NCBI RefSeq assembly: GCF_030812785.1
Contig: NZ_JAUSTJ010000003.1
Location: forward strand, 1-64,000
Origin: Sphingomonas kyeonggiensis
Lineage (GTDB): Bacteria; Pseudomonadota; Alphaproteobacteria; Sphingomonadales; Sphingomonadaceae
DNA: 64,000 bases
Reading direction: 5' to 3'
Numbering within the stretch: position 1 is the stretch's first letter; each line of letters starts with the position of its first letter. The notes beneath the pieces were generated by a model. The model saw only the letters and a program-made list of their open reading frames with translations. It ran no database searches and was not told the origin of the DNA. The position numbers and the translations under genes are program-made. Shown piece after piece: positions 1 to 12,242 of this stretch.

Positions 1-17
1 CCCAACTTCGTCGGTGG

Positions 18-94
<77 letters not shown>

Positions 95-105
95 ACACAA
101 CAAGA

Positions 106-139
106 CACCCGTCAGCAACACACGCTGGCGGGTTTTTTT
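106..139 (+). terminator. Rho-independent terminator of the tRNA gene
   Basis: A 10-bp stem (ACCCGTCAGC paired with GCTGGCGGGT, with G-T pairing) and a 7-nt loop are followed by seven T residues, 12 bases after the tRNA CCA end. Confidence 0.9.
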
Positions 140-230
140 GTGCCTAGCGTACATCGTCGAGGTGTTTCGCCGGGCCCGCTGACGGCTTCGCCGTTGACAG
201 CGGCGCCGCCGCACGGCTTTCTCCGCCGCG

Positions 231-1046
231 ATGAAGCGCATCCTCCTCGCAATTGCCGCCCTCGCCGTGCTCGCCGCGGGCGTCTGGTTCCTTTTCCTGC
301 GCACGACCGGCATCCCGGTCTATGCCGTGACGGTCGCCGCCACGCATCCGCACGATCCGACCGCCTTCACCGAAGGGCTCTTCTTCAAGGATGGTGCGCT
401 CTACGAGAGCACGGGCGAGGAAGGGACCTCCTTCATCCGCAAGGTCGATCCGGCGACCGGCAAGGTAAGCCAGCAGGTCGACCTGCCCGCGCCCTATTTC
501 GGTGAAGGCATCGTCGCATTCGGCGACAAGCTCTACCAGCTGACCTGGAAGGACCAGACCGGCTTCACCTACAATCTCAAGGACATGACGCTCGGCGATA
601 CCTTCGCCTATCAGGGCGAAGGCTGGGGCATGACCCAGGACGGCAAGAACATCATCATGTCGAACGGCAGCGACGAACTGCGCTTCCTCGACCCGAAGAC
701 AATGCAGCAGGTCTCGACGCTCAAGGTCACCGCCAATGGCTGCCCGGTCAAGCAGCTCAACGAGCTTGAGTGGATCGACGGCGAGATCTGGGCGAATATC
801 TGGCAGAGCAACCTGGTCGCGCGGATCGATCCGGCCACGGGCAAGGTAACGAGCTTCCTCGACGTCAGCGCGCTCGGGCCGAAGAATCGCGGCGTCGACG
901 ATGTGCCCAACGGCATCGCCTATGACGCCGCGGGCAAGCGCGTGTTCGCCACCGGCAAGCGCTGGCCGCAGCTCTACGAAGTGAAGCAGGGCGCCGCGGT
1001 GACCAACAATGCCGATGCGGCGCGGCTGACGACCTGCGCCGGTTGA
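231..1046 (+). CDS. Glutaminyl-peptide cyclotransferase
   Basis: The 271-residue protein belongs to the plant/bacterial-type glutamine cyclotransferase family, a five-bladed beta-propeller that converts N-terminal glutamine of peptides to pyroglutamate. A hydrophobic N-terminal segment (residues 3-23) indicates export or membrane anchoring. Recognisable family segments are FTEGLFF near residue 46, a GEGWGMT-type blade motif, LNELEWIDGEIWAN and GVDDVPNGIAYD. Length is normal for the family. No strong Shine-Dalgarno precedes the ATG, but the signal segment begins directly after it. It stands alone after the tRNA terminator and converges on the rhodanese gene. Confidence 0.88.
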   Translation: MKRILLAIAALAVLAAGVWFLFLRTTGIPVYAVTVAATHPHDPTAFTEGLFFKDGALYESTGEEGTSFIRKVDPATGKVSQQVDLPAPYFGEGIVAFGDKLYQLTWKDQTGFTYNLKDMTLGDTFAYQGEGWGMTQDGKNIIMSNGSDELRFLDPKTMQQVSTLKVTANGCPVKQLNELEWIDGEIWANIWQSNLVARIDPATGKVTSFLDVSALGPKNRGVDDVPNGIAYDAAGKRVFATGKRWPQLYEVKQGAAVTNNADAARLTTCAG

Positions 1047-1294
1047 GCGTGGAGCCAAGCAGCGGCACGATGCCGATGGGGCGGCGATAGGCCGCTTTCT
1101 TGCTGCCGGCGGTCGTGTGCCGCGCCCAGCGGACCGCCAGCTATCGGCGAGGTAGGCGTTGTGCTTGCCTCGCCCAAACCCGAGGTAGTCGGTACGCGGC
1201 TGGGCGGTGGCCGGTCCTTGGCGGGCGGTACGCTGATCGGTCGTTATGTGCGTGCCTGGCAGCACTAGGCCAGAGGTTGGCGCCTGCTGGTCGA

Positions 1295-1819
1295 TCAGTT
1301 CGTGCCGTTGCCGCCCAGGTCCGAGGCCAGGGCTGGCGACGCTTTCCAGCCAACCCGCGGATCGTCGAAGTCCAACACCTCGCCAAGCTCCCAGACATTG
1401 GGATAGCCATAGCCGACCAAGTTGATGAAGGTCTGGATGTTGAGCGCGAGCGGCGCCGATTTGAGCGGCACCGGCGGGCGGTGGTTCGAGAAGTTGTTGT
1501 TGCAGTAGATCAGCACCGGACGGCCCCGATCGGCGCCGATCACCGCCGCGAGCGATTCCGCCGTGAAGTCGGTGAGCGGCAGGTTGACCGCGCCTTCGAT
1601 ATGGCCGCGGGCAAAGGCGTCCCTCGAGCGCGCATCGAGCAGCAGCGCGTTCTTTTGGCCCGCCATGGCCTGGAAGCGTTCGAAGGACAGCAGCCGCTTG
1701 GCCCGCAGTCCGCTCACATCGCGCGTGAGCGTGGTGAAGCCTGCGTAATCGATCTGGGGATTGGCGGGCGCCTCCTGCGGCGTGGCGAGGCTTAGCGCGA
1801 GGGCAGTGAGCAGCATCAT
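1295..1819 (-). CDS. Exported rhodanese-like domain protein
   Basis: The 174-residue protein has a signal-peptide-like N-terminus (MMLLTALALSLA). It carries a rhodanese domain: LLDARSRDAFARGHIEGAVNLP marks the CH2A region, and IYCNNN contains the candidate active-site cysteine. Single-domain rhodaneses transfer sulfur or sense redox state, and this one would act in the periplasm. An in-frame ATG lies two codons upstream, but GGGAGA is correctly spaced only for the ATG at 1819. The 248 bases downstream (1047-1294), shared with the convergent cyclotransferase gene, hold no clear gene. A weak open frame there may be a decayed coding stretch. Confidence 0.78.
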   Translation of the reverse strand: MMLLTALALSLATPQEAPANPQIDYAGFTTLTRDVSGLRAKRLLSFERFQAMAGQKNALLLDARSRDAFARGHIEGAVNLPLTDFTAESLAAVIGADRGRPVLIYCNNNFSNHRPPVPLKSAPLALNIQTFINLVGYGYPNVWELGEVLDFDDPRVGWKASPALASDLGGNGTN

Positions 1820-2122
1820 CGGCATTCTCCCAGGCCAGTCGGATGCGCAACGATCGCCCCGGGCGGCTGCACCTTCGCTGAACAAATGCCCTGTCCTGGC
1901 GCGGGGTTCGCCCGCCCAAAGTGAAGGGAGTCGACCAACATGGTTTCACTTTGCCGCCGCTGCCCCGTCGCCGGCTGAAACGGGCGAGGCAGGAGTCGGG
2001 CGTCATGTCGAGGACGTAACCACGCAAAATCCTACATTGGAAGCCCCGGACGCGGCGCGAAACAAAGTTGCGCATGCTTCACATCGCGCTACACCTCTCG
2101 GCCAAGAGAGAGGGGATGTCAG
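1820..2122. other. Divergent intergenic region, no clear element
   Basis: This 303-base gap separates the rhodanese gene from the permease gene. It must contain both promoters, but I see no convincing sigma-70 hexamer pair. The permease ribosome site (GAGAGGGGA) lies at its right end. No RNA gene, repeat or terminator is evident. Confidence 0.4.
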
Positions 2123-3538
2123 ATGGCCAGCCTGTTCCGGTTGAAGCAGATCGTCGCGGACGAGGACCGTCCGCCCGAGCATCGGCTCGCGCGCACCCTG
2201 TCCTGGCCGCATCTCGTCGCGCTCGGCGTCGGCGCGATCGTCGGGACCGGCATCCTCACCCTGATCGGCGTCGGCGCGGACCGCGCCGGCCCGGCGGTGA
2301 TCCTGTCCTTCGTCGTCGCCGGCGCGATCTGCGCCTGTGCCGCGCTCGCCTATGCCGAGCTGGCGACGATGATCCCGGCCTCGGGCAGCGCCTATACCTA
2401 TAGCTATGCCTCGCTCGGCGAGATCGTCGCCTGGGTGGTGGGCTGGAGCCTGCTTGCCGAATATACGCTGGTCGTTGCCACGGTGGCAGTCGGCTGGTCG
2501 GGCTATGCGACGCCTTTCCTGACCGGGCTGGGGGTGCCGGCGGAGCTCACCCACGGGCCGCAAATGGCGGGCTGGCAGATCGCCCATTGGGGCGTGAACG
2601 TGCCGGCGCTGTTCGTGGTCTGGCTGGTCTCGGGGCTGCTCATCGCCGGCACCCGCGAGAGCGCGACGATAAACGCGTTCCTGGTGGTGGTGAAGCTGAT
2701 CGCGCTCGCTGTTTTCGTCGCGGTGGCACTACCCTATTTCAACGCCGCTAATTTCGATCCCTTCGCACCCTTCGGCTTCGCCAAGCACATGAGCGATGGT
2801 GGCGTGGAGCGCGGCGTGATGGCCGCGGCTGCGATCATCTTCTTCGCATTCTACGGCTTCGATGCGATCTCCACCGCGGCGGAAGAGGCGAAGAACCCCG
2901 GGCGCGACCTCGCCATTGGCATCGTCGGATCGATGGTCGTCTGCGTCATCATCTACATGGTCGTCGCGCTCGCCGCGGTCGGCGCGCTTTCCTATACCCG
3001 TTTCGCCGACAGCCCCGAGCCGCTGGCACTGATCCTGCGCGAGATCGGCCAGCCGGGCGTCGCCAAGTTCCTGGCGCTGAGCGCGATCGTCGCGCTGCCC
3101 ACGGTGATCCTAGGCTTCCTGTTCGGCCAGAGCCGCATCTTCTTCGTGATGGCGCGCGACGGTATGCTGCCCAAGAGCCTGGCCAAGGTCTCGCGGCGCG
3201 GCTCGCCGGTGCGCATCACCATCTTCACTGCCTGCGTGGTCAGCGTGTTCGCCGCCTTCCTGCCGATCGACGAGATCGCCGCGCTGGCCAATGCCGGCAC
3301 GCTGACTGCCTTTGCCGCAGTGGGCCTGTGCCTGCTCGTCATGCGCCGCCGCGCGCCGGACATGGTCCGCCCGTTCCGGACGCCGCTTCCCTGGGCGGTC
3401 GGGCTGGGAGCGATCCTGGGCTGCCTCTATCTGTTCATCAGCCTGCCGACCAAGACGCAGATCTGGTTCGGCTGCTGGAACCTCTTGGGTTTGGTCGTCT
3501 ACTTCGCCTATGCACGCCGCAACGCAGCAAAGGGGTAA
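2123..3538 (+). CDS. APC-superfamily amino acid permease
   Basis: The 471-residue integral membrane protein has about 12 predicted helices. It carries the APC signature near the N-terminus (GVGAIVGTGILTLIG, then the FVVAGAICACAALAYAEL helix and the MIPASGSAYTYSY motif). This arrangement is typical of the YfnA/cationic amino acid transporter branch, which imports amino acids with protons. GAGAGGGGA sits about 8 bases before the ATG. The stop is followed at once by mtnP (3-base gap), so the two are probably co-transcribed. That fits a link between amino acid uptake and methionine salvage, but the substrate cannot be read from sequence. Confidence 0.9.
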   Translation: MASLFRLKQIVADEDRPPEHRLARTLSWPHLVALGVGAIVGTGILTLIGVGADRAGPAVILSFVVAGAICACAALAYAELATMIPASGSAYTYSYASLGEIVAWVVGWSLLAEYTLVVATVAVGWSGYATPFLTGLGVPAELTHGPQMAGWQIAHWGVNVPALFVVWLVSGLLIAGTRESATINAFLVVVKLIALAVFVAVALPYFNAANFDPFAPFGFAKHMSDGGVERGVMAAAAIIFFAFYGFDAISTAAEEAKNPGRDLAIGIVGSMVVCVIIYMVVALAAVGALSYTRFADSPEPLALILREIGQPGVAKFLALSAIVALPTVILGFLFGQSRIFFVMARDGMLPKSLAKVSRRGSPVRITIFTACVVSVFAAFLPIDEIAALANAGTLTAFAAVGLCLLVMRRRAPDMVRPFRTPLPWAVGLGAILGCLYLFISLPTKTQIWFGCWNLLGLVVYFAYARRNAAKG

Positions 3539-3541
3539 GTG

Positions 3542-4411
3542 ATGGCTGGCTGGACGATCGGGATCATCGGCGGATCGGGTCTCTACGATGTCGAGGGCAT
3601 CGAGGATGGCGAGTGGCTCTCGACCGAGAGCCCCTGGGGCAAGCCTTCCGATGACTGTTTCGTCGGCTGGGTCGGCCATGTCCGCGTGGTGTTCCTGCCG
3701 CGCCATGGCCGCGGCCACCGTATCTCGCCTTCGGACCTGAACGTCCGCGCCAATATCGACGTGCTGAAGCGCCTGGGCGTGACCGACGTGCTGGCGATCT
3801 CGTCGGTCGGTTCGCTGGCCGAGGAGCGGGCGCCGGGCACCTTCACCATCGCCGACCAGTTCATCGACCGGACCAAGGGCCGGCCCTCGAGCTTCTTCGG
3901 CGCAGGCATGGTCGCGCATGTCTCGATGGCCGATCCGGTCTGCCCGCGGCTTTCGGCGCTGGCGGCGGATGCGGCCAAGGCGGCGGGCGCCACGACCCAT
4001 GTCGGCGGCACCTATCTGGCGATGGAAGGCCCGCAATTCTCGACTCGCGCCGAGAGCAACCTCTATCGCAGCTGGGGCTGCGACATCATCGGCATGACCG
4101 GGATGCCCGAGGCGAAGCTCTGCCGTGAGGCCGAGCTGCCCTATGCGCTGGTCGGCATGGTCACCGACTATGATTGCTGGCGCGAGGGCGAGGAAGCGGT
4201 CGACGTCGCCACGGTGATCGCCCAGCTCGGCACCAATGCCGACAAGGCGCGCAAGCTGGTGATGCACCTGCTGCGCAACCTGCCGGAAGAGCGCCCGGCC
4301 TCGCCGATCGATACCTGCCTCGATTTCGCGCTGATCACTGCGCCGAATGCCCGCGACCCGCATCTGCTGCGCAAGCTCGATGCCGTTGCCGGCCGCGCTC
4401 TCTCCAACTGA
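3542..4411 (+). CDS. mtnP: S-methyl-5'-thioadenosine phosphorylase
   Basis: The 289-residue enzyme cleaves methylthioadenosine with phosphate to adenine and 5-methylthioribose-1-phosphate, the entry step of methionine salvage. Family marks are GIIGGSGLYD at the N-terminus (phosphate loop), LPRHGRGH, the SSVGSL segment, YLAMEGPQFSTRAES and GMTGMPEAKLCREAELPYA with a VTDYDCW stretch. Length is normal. A GTG directly precedes the ATG, but AGGGG spacing favours the ATG. It follows the permease with almost no gap and precedes an FKBP gene by 9 bases, so a three-gene operon is likely. Confidence 0.94.
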   Translation: MAGWTIGIIGGSGLYDVEGIEDGEWLSTESPWGKPSDDCFVGWVGHVRVVFLPRHGRGHRISPSDLNVRANIDVLKRLGVTDVLAISSVGSLAEERAPGTFTIADQFIDRTKGRPSSFFGAGMVAHVSMADPVCPRLSALAADAAKAAGATTHVGGTYLAMEGPQFSTRAESNLYRSWGCDIIGMTGMPEAKLCREAELPYALVGMVTDYDCWREGEEAVDVATVIAQLGTNADKARKLVMHLLRNLPEERPASPIDTCLDFALITAPNARDPHLLRKLDAVAGRALSN

Positions 4412-4420
4412 GGATCGAAC

Positions 4421-4888
4421 ATGTCGTTTCTTGCTGCCCTTGCCCTGCTCGCCGTGCAGGACGCGCCCGCGCCGGACCGCTCGCAGGACATGGCGTACCA
4501 GAGCCAGCAGATGCTGGCGCTCGCCAAGCTCAATGGTGCGCAGGGCTGGAACAGCACCCCGGAAGGGCTGCGCTGGCGCCGGATCAAGGGCGATGGCTCC
4601 GGCAAGCACCCGACCGTGGCCGACACGGTAACGCTGCACTATGCCGGCACCTTCATCGACGGCGAGACGTTCGACAGCTCCTATGACCGCGGCGAGCCGG
4701 CGACCTTCCCGCTCGCCCGACTAATCAAGGGCTGGCAGGTCGCAGTGCCGCTGATGGGCGTGGGCGACACGTTCGAGGTCGCGATCCCGGCCAATCTTGG
4801 CTACGGCTTCGAGGGCAAGGGGCCGATCCCCGGCGGCGCTACCCTGCTGTTCAGGATCGAGTTGCTCGACATCCCCGCCGCCGGCTGA
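4421..4888 (+). CDS. FKBP-type peptidyl-prolyl isomerase
   Basis: The 155-residue protein has a short hydrophobic N-terminus that probably directs export. It carries one FKBP domain: VTLHYAGTFIDGETFDSS, FPLARLIKGWQVAVPLMGVGD and IPANLGYGFEGKGPIPGGATLLFRIELLDI. The aromatic pocket residues (Y, F, W, Y, F) are in place, so it is probably an active prolyl isomerase. It begins 9 bases after mtnP and is closed by a strong terminator, so it is the last gene of the operon. Confidence 0.92.
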   Translation: MSFLAALALLAVQDAPAPDRSQDMAYQSQQMLALAKLNGAQGWNSTPEGLRWRRIKGDGSGKHPTVADTVTLHYAGTFIDGETFDSSYDRGEPATFPLARLIKGWQVAVPLMGVGDTFEVAIPANLGYGFEGKGPIPGGATLLFRIELLDIPAAG

Positions 4889-4931
4889 GCCGGAGGCATT
4901 TTCCGGGCGCATCTTCGCCCGGACCAGGCAC

Positions 4932-4974
4932 AAAAAAAGGGGCGGTACCCAAAGGTACCGCCCCTAGTTTTTGT
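4932..4974. terminator. Bidirectional terminator between FKBP and TonB receptor genes
   Basis: A perfect 12-bp stem (AGGGGCGGTACC / GGTACCGCCCCT) with a CAAA loop has an A-run on its left and TTTTT on its right. It can end transcription of the plus-strand operon and of the convergent receptor gene. Confidence 0.93.
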
Positions 4975-4982
4975 TGCTCCGT

Positions 4983-7900
4983 TTAGAACTTGATGTTCGC
5001 GCCCGCGCGGAACGTCCGGCCGATCAGGCCGGCGGAGTGCCACGAGGTCAGGGTGTTCACCTGGCTCGGATAGGCCGTGTTCGCGAACAGCGGCGCATGC
5101 GAGTTGGTGACGTTGCCGACCAGGCCGAAGAAGCTGAACTTGTCGTTGACCTTCACCGTCAGGTTCACGTCCGTGTAAATGAAGCTGTTGATGTGGCAGA
5201 AGCTCGCCGAGCCGGTGGTCGGCTTGTAGATCGCCGAAGCGCACGAAATGTCGCCATTGATCGAGCTCGCCTGGTCGGCCGCAACCGCCTTGATCGAGCC
5301 GACATAATAGGTCGTCGTGCTGAGCGAGAACTGGTTGTAGGTGAAGGTGTTCTGCCAGTTGCCGCGCCAGCGCGGCGTACCACCGCCCGACGACAGATCT
5401 TCCGGACCCACGGTGCCGGCATAGCGCTGCACGGGCTGGCCCCCGCCGGGGTGGAGATCATACTTCAGCGTCTCCTGCACGTCGACACGGCTCTCCCAGC
5501 GGAAGTCCTCGCTGAACTTGATGCGCGCATCGGCGGTGAACTCGAGCCCGGCGATGACCATATAGGCCGTGTTCACATAAGGCGCGTTGACGACCAGCAG
5601 GCGCGGCAGTGCGTTGGGGGCGAAAGGATCGGCCCCGTCGACCACGTTGCACGAATAGCCGGTGCCGACCGCCGCCACCGCGGCGCAGCCCGCGGCCGCG
5701 GCAGCCGCGGCGTTCGGGAAGGTTTGTCCCGCAACCGAGTAATAGGCGTTGATCGCGTCCGGCGTCTTCGGGCCGGTGACGATCAGGTTCGACTTCTTCA
5801 CGTTGAAATAGTCGGCCGTGAAGCTCAGCCACGGGGTCGGCTCGAAGATCGCGCCAAGGGTGAAGCTGCGCGACGTTTCCGGCTTGATCGCGGAGTTGCC
5901 GACATAGCCACGGCCCAGGCTGTACGGGGCGATGTAGGTCGGGTTGGCCGCGTGCGCGGTGACGAACGCACCGGTCGGCGTATAGCCGACGAAGCCGGAA
6001 TAGGAGCTGCGCGGATCCGATTCCGCGAAGGTCGGTGCGCGGAAGCCCTCCGAATAGGTGCCGCGGATCGCGAGCTGCTTGATCGGCTGGAACTTTGCCG
6101 TCGCCTTGGGCGAGAAGCGGCCGATGCCGGTCGAATAGTGGTCGTAGCGGCCGGACAGGTCGACATTGAGCGAATCCAGCACCGGCACATCGACTTCGAA
6201 GAAGCCCGCCCACACCGACCGGTCACCATAGGCCTGCGCAGTCGAGAGGCCCGGGATGTCGAGGTTCGGGTTGGCGCTGTTGTTGGTCAGCTTCTCCTTG
6301 CGATACTGGCCGCCCACGGCGAGGCGCACATCACCACCCGGCAGCGCGAAGAGGCTGCGGCTGATCGATGCGTCCACGGTCAACTCGCTCGAATTCGAGC
6401 GGGCGGTGATCGGCGGAAGCACCGAGTTGCGGACCGCGGCGGTGTTGAGGCTCGGATTGACGAAATTGTACGAGCCGGTGTTGATCGCCTTGATCAGGCC
6501 GTTGAGGTTGGCCCAGCCATATTGCGTCAGGTTCAGGTCGGCACGCGAGTAGCCCGCCTCGACATTCCAGTCCCAGGTGTCGGCGATAGTGCCGTGCAGG
6601 CCGCCGGTCACGCGGTACACTTCGTTGATGCGCTCGCTGCCCGAACGGACGTCGCCGAACAGATAGTAGAGGCGTGCAGCGCCGGCGGCGGGGTTGAGGG
6701 CGTAAGCCGCCGCATAGGGGTTGTTCGGGTTGAGCTGGCGATCCGCGGCGGTCGCGCAGTTGATGCCCGACGAGCAGATATAGACCGGCAGCACGATGCC
6801 TGGGTTGGTCGTCGAGGTCGACGGAGCACCGCCGAATGCCTGGGTCTGACGGATCGCACGCGGCGGCGAGATGATGTCGACGCGGCTGTGCGCGAAGCTG
6901 CCGGCGACATAGCCCTCGACATTGCTGCCGACGCGGAAGCTCAGCCGTGCGACGGCGTCATAGCGCTCCTGCAGCGGCGTGACCTGCGCATATTCGCGGG
7001 TGTTGTCATGCTTGCAGGCGGTGCCCACGCGCGTGCCGTTTTCCGAATAGGTCCCGTAGGTGCAGTTCGCGAGCGGCGTCAGCGAGGTGAAGATCGCCGG
7101 CGAAGTGGCGTTCGCCACCGAACCCGCGAGCGGATTGTTGAGATCGGTCTGGGTCACGCGGGTGACGACCGCGTCGGTCGTCGCCGTGCCGAGCGTGTCG
7201 TCGGCGCGGTTGTTGTCGTTGCCGCCGATCCCGCGGAGATCGAGCGTGTCGAAGGGGAAACCACGCGAGGCAGCCGAGATGCGGCCGCCATATTCATAGT
7301 CGCCGCCGACATAGATATTGAAGCCCTGCGTGTCATAGTCGCCATAACCGAACAGCAGCTTCGCGCGGTACTTCGCGCCGTCGCCCTTCTCGGTGGCGCC
7401 GCCTTCGATGCCGGCCTCGAGCCCGGTCATCGTCTTGCGGGTGATGATGTTGACCACGCCGCCGATCGCGTCCGCGCCGTACAGCGAGGATGCGCCGTCC
7501 TTGAGGACCTGCACCTGCTGGACGTTGACCATCGGGATGCTGTTGAGGTCGACATAGGAGTTGTGGCCGTCGTCGCTCAGCGGGAAGTTCGTCGAGCGGA
7601 GGCCGTCGACCAGGATGAGGGTGGACGAGACGCCGAGGTTGCGCAGCGAAACGGCGGCGCCGCCGGCGGAGAAGCCGCTGGTGAAGCCGTTACCGATCGA
7701 GCCGGCGCCGTCGGCCGAGGCCGAGCGGATCGCGTCGGTCACGTTGGTGATGCCGGCCCGCTCGAGATTCTCGGCGGTGATGACCGTCACCGGCAATGCG
7801 GTGTGGGTGTCCGACTGGCGGAAGATGGTGCCGGTGACGACGATCTCGCCGTCGCTGGCAGGAGCCTCTGTCTGAGGCGCGGTGGCGGCGGCTGGCGTGT

Positions 7901-7997
7901 CCTGCGCGAAGGCGGGCGCGGCAAACAGCGAGCCGGCGAGCACGAACGCGGACAGGGCCGCTCCGGTGCGCAGGCGTGCGATCTGAGTCTTCTTCAT
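4983..7997 (-). CDS. TonB-dependent outer-membrane receptor
   Basis: The 1004-residue protein has a clear signal peptide (KKTQIARLRTG then a hydrophobic stretch ending APAFAQ). The plug domain begins with EIVVTGT and contains LRNLGVSSTLILVDGLR and DGASSLYGADAIGGVVNIIT. A long beta-barrel follows, ending in FRAGANIKF with the terminal aromatic that barrel assembly recognises. The start at 7997 is preceded by GAGG at good spacing and gives a standard leader; the frame stays open further upstream but lacks a leader there. The substrate is unknown. No glycosidase or siderophore gene is adjacent, so it looks like an orphan receptor. Confidence 0.92.
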   Translation of the reverse strand: MKKTQIARLRTGAALSAFVLAGSLFAAPAFAQDTPAAATAPQTEAPASDGEIVVTGTIFRQSDTHTALPVTVITAENLERAGITNVTDAIRSASADGAGSIGNGFTSGFSAGGAAVSLRNLGVSSTLILVDGLRSTNFPLSDDGHNSYVDLNSIPMVNVQQVQVLKDGASSLYGADAIGGVVNIITRKTMTGLEAGIEGGATEKGDGAKYRAKLLFGYGDYDTQGFNIYVGGDYEYGGRISAASRGFPFDTLDLRGIGGNDNNRADDTLGTATTDAVVTRVTQTDLNNPLAGSVANATSPAIFTSLTPLANCTYGTYSENGTRVGTACKHDNTREYAQVTPLQERYDAVARLSFRVGSNVEGYVAGSFAHSRVDIISPPRAIRQTQAFGGAPSTSTTNPGIVLPVYICSSGINCATAADRQLNPNNPYAAAYALNPAAGAARLYYLFGDVRSGSERINEVYRVTGGLHGTIADTWDWNVEAGYSRADLNLTQYGWANLNGLIKAINTGSYNFVNPSLNTAAVRNSVLPPITARSNSSELTVDASISRSLFALPGGDVRLAVGGQYRKEKLTNNSANPNLDIPGLSTAQAYGDRSVWAGFFEVDVPVLDSLNVDLSGRYDHYSTGIGRFSPKATAKFQPIKQLAIRGTYSEGFRAPTFAESDPRSSYSGFVGYTPTGAFVTAHAANPTYIAPYSLGRGYVGNSAIKPETSRSFTLGAIFEPTPWLSFTADYFNVKKSNLIVTGPKTPDAINAYYSVAGQTFPNAAAAAAAGCAAVAAVGTGYSCNVVDGADPFAPNALPRLLVVNAPYVNTAYMVIAGLEFTADARIKFSEDFRWESRVDVQETLKYDLHPGGGQPVQRYAGTVGPEDLSSGGGTPRWRGNWQNTFTYNQFSLSTTTYYVGSIKAVAADQASSINGDISCASAIYKPTTGSASFCHINSFIYTDVNLTVKVNDKFSFFGLVGNVTNSHAPLFANTAYPSQVNTLTSWHSAGLIGRTFRAGANIKF

Positions 7998-8264
7998 TTC
8001 TTCCTCACTCTCCATGGATCTGCCCAAGGCAGTCAGTGGAATTTCCCCGAATCTTCGTCGCCCCGTCCCCTGGGGCTTGATGGCGAAGCTGCGGTGAGGA
8101 TGTGAGAGTGTCTGATTTGTGTAAAGCGCCTGCGATTGTTGCTCCTCTGTTTCTCGATTGTGTGTTTCTGAAAAGCAACACATGCGAGGCGGCGCACGGT
8201 GCCGCGGTCATCCGGGGGCGGTCCGGCCCGCGGCCGCCGGCCTCCAGGTCTCTCTCCTCCGGGC

Positions 8265-8298
8265 ACAAAAAAGGGGAGGGCACTGCCGCCCTCCCCTT
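8265..8298 (-). terminator. Rho-independent terminator of acnA
   Basis: An 11-bp stem (AAGGGGAGGGC with its complement) has a 6-nt loop. The A-run at 8267-8272 on the plus strand becomes a T-run on the minus strand, 20 bases after the acnA stop codon. Confidence 0.88.
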
Positions 8299-8318
8299 GC
8301 TGTACCTTGTCGTGCCGA

Positions 8319-10991
<2,673 letters not shown>

Positions 10992-11261
10992 GAGGCGCGG
11001 GGTCCTTTCTTTTGTCCGGCCGGGCGCTCGGGGGACGTGGCTCCTTGAAGGGCCGCGCGGGCGCACCGGAGTGCTGCGAATGCGAAGATTCGCGGGTGCC
11101 GCTAGCACGCGGGAGGGGGGAGGGGAAGGGGAGGTCTCTGTAAACGATGCCCTAAGGCGCTCGGCCAAAACGTCCACTCGGAGCGGTAAGGAAATATCGA
11201 TCGATCACGAATGGAGAGCATCCAATCTCAGAACTGCTATGCTTGTCCAACCCAATGACGA

Positions 11262-12233
11262 ATGATAGCGATTCTATCTGACCTGCTGAGACCGAACGCT
11301 GCGACAATGGATACCTACCTTACTTTGGCTGAGCGAATTTTGGCTGAGCAGAAGCGCGCGCTTTCTGCGTTGGAGATCATTCGAATCGCTTATCGAGAGG
11401 AGATTGCTCCGGCCCATCTTACTGGGCGTACCCAGCACAAGACTCTTCAGGCTCGTTTGAGCGAGGATATCCTGCGATTTCGTGCTGGAAGCAAATTCTA
11501 CCGGACGGCACCAGGGAAGTTCTTCCTTCATGCCCTCAAAGACGATCCGAGCGTTCCAGAGGGTGATCGGCGGCCGATGATTGCTCGGCGTCGGAAAAGA
11601 GACTTGCCCAAGCATCGTGCCCTCGCCTTCACGAAGCCGATTATCGCGGATGCTGCTGCGCCTGGCGGTGAAGTCTCAATGGAATCTTTCATCGGGCTCA
11701 TAAAGCAAGGTTGCTATCATTATGCTGCGAGTTCGAAGCGGCTGAGCAAAGATGAGGTGCTGGTCTGGTCGTTTGGTGTCGTGTTGAAGGCGGGGCACGT
11801 GCTGACCTATCGGGCTGGCCCATACCGTGAGCAGCGCGATAGCTTCATGAGCAAGCGCGTCATTGGCTTCTATTCTCCAGTTGTCGAAAATGACCTCACT
11901 CTCTTCGATCAGGCCGATCATGGAGTGCTTTGGAGCGGAGTGAAGGCGCTCGCAAGCGATCTGGATTTGTATGAGGATGATGCTTGGCGAGCGTTAAATG
12001 CTAACAGTAAGCTCCAGGCAGTCGTCTATCCCGATCAGCAGGGGGAAGAGGCGAGCTTACTGGCGGTCGTCAGCTTTTTGTGCCCTGAGTGGTATGAGCC
12101 CACTTCTAGTCGGCTGGCAATCAACGACCTTGAGTGGCTCGACCTTAGAAGCCCAATGAATCATCTTGAAGATTTTGATCCTTGGTCCAGAACTTTGCTA
12201 CCAGTGGCGCGAAGACTCGCACTTGGAGGGTAG
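11262..12233 (+). CDS. HARE-HTH domain protein with degenerate Nudix-like C-terminus
   Basis: The 323-residue protein is of unknown function. Residues about 17-92 (LTLAERILAEQKRALSALEI, TGRTQHKTLQARLSEDI, SKFYRTAPGKFFL) match the HARE-HTH fold, a winged helix known from restriction systems and chromatin proteins and thought to read modified DNA. A basic linker (RRRKRD, 108-113) follows. Residues about 165-240 (VLVWSFGVVL, LTYRAG, KRVIGFYSPVVEND, HGVLWSGVKALASDLDL) are laid out like a Nudix domain, but the catalytic REXXEE is absent, so I infer an inactive sensor-like fold. Base composition is clearly more AT-rich than the flanks. It precedes the HEAT-like gene by 9 bases. The start has only a weak ribosome site. 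Confidence 0.72.
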   Translation: MIAILSDLLRPNAATMDTYLTLAERILAEQKRALSALEIIRIAYREEIAPAHLTGRTQHKTLQARLSEDILRFRAGSKFYRTAPGKFFLHALKDDPSVPEGDRRPMIARRRKRDLPKHRALAFTKPIIADAAAPGGEVSMESFIGLIKQGCYHYAASSKRLSKDEVLVWSFGVVLKAGHVLTYRAGPYREQRDSFMSKRVIGFYSPVVENDLTLFDQADHGVLWSGVKALASDLDLYEDDAWRALNANSKLQAVVYPDQQGEEASLLAVVSFLCPEWYEPTSSRLAINDLEWLDLRSPMNHLEDFDPWSRTLLPVARRLALGG

Positions 12234-12242
12234 CTTGGGGGA

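Noticed and set aside
4971..8105. Open frame of 1044 codons on the plus strand
   Set aside because: It is the antisense shadow of the TonB receptor gene. Its translation is Arg/Val/Asp-rich without domains, typical of high-GC antisense frames.
11262..12233. Restriction endonuclease fused to HARE-HTH
   Set aside because: No PD-(D/E)XK, HNH or PLD motif can be found in the C-terminal part.
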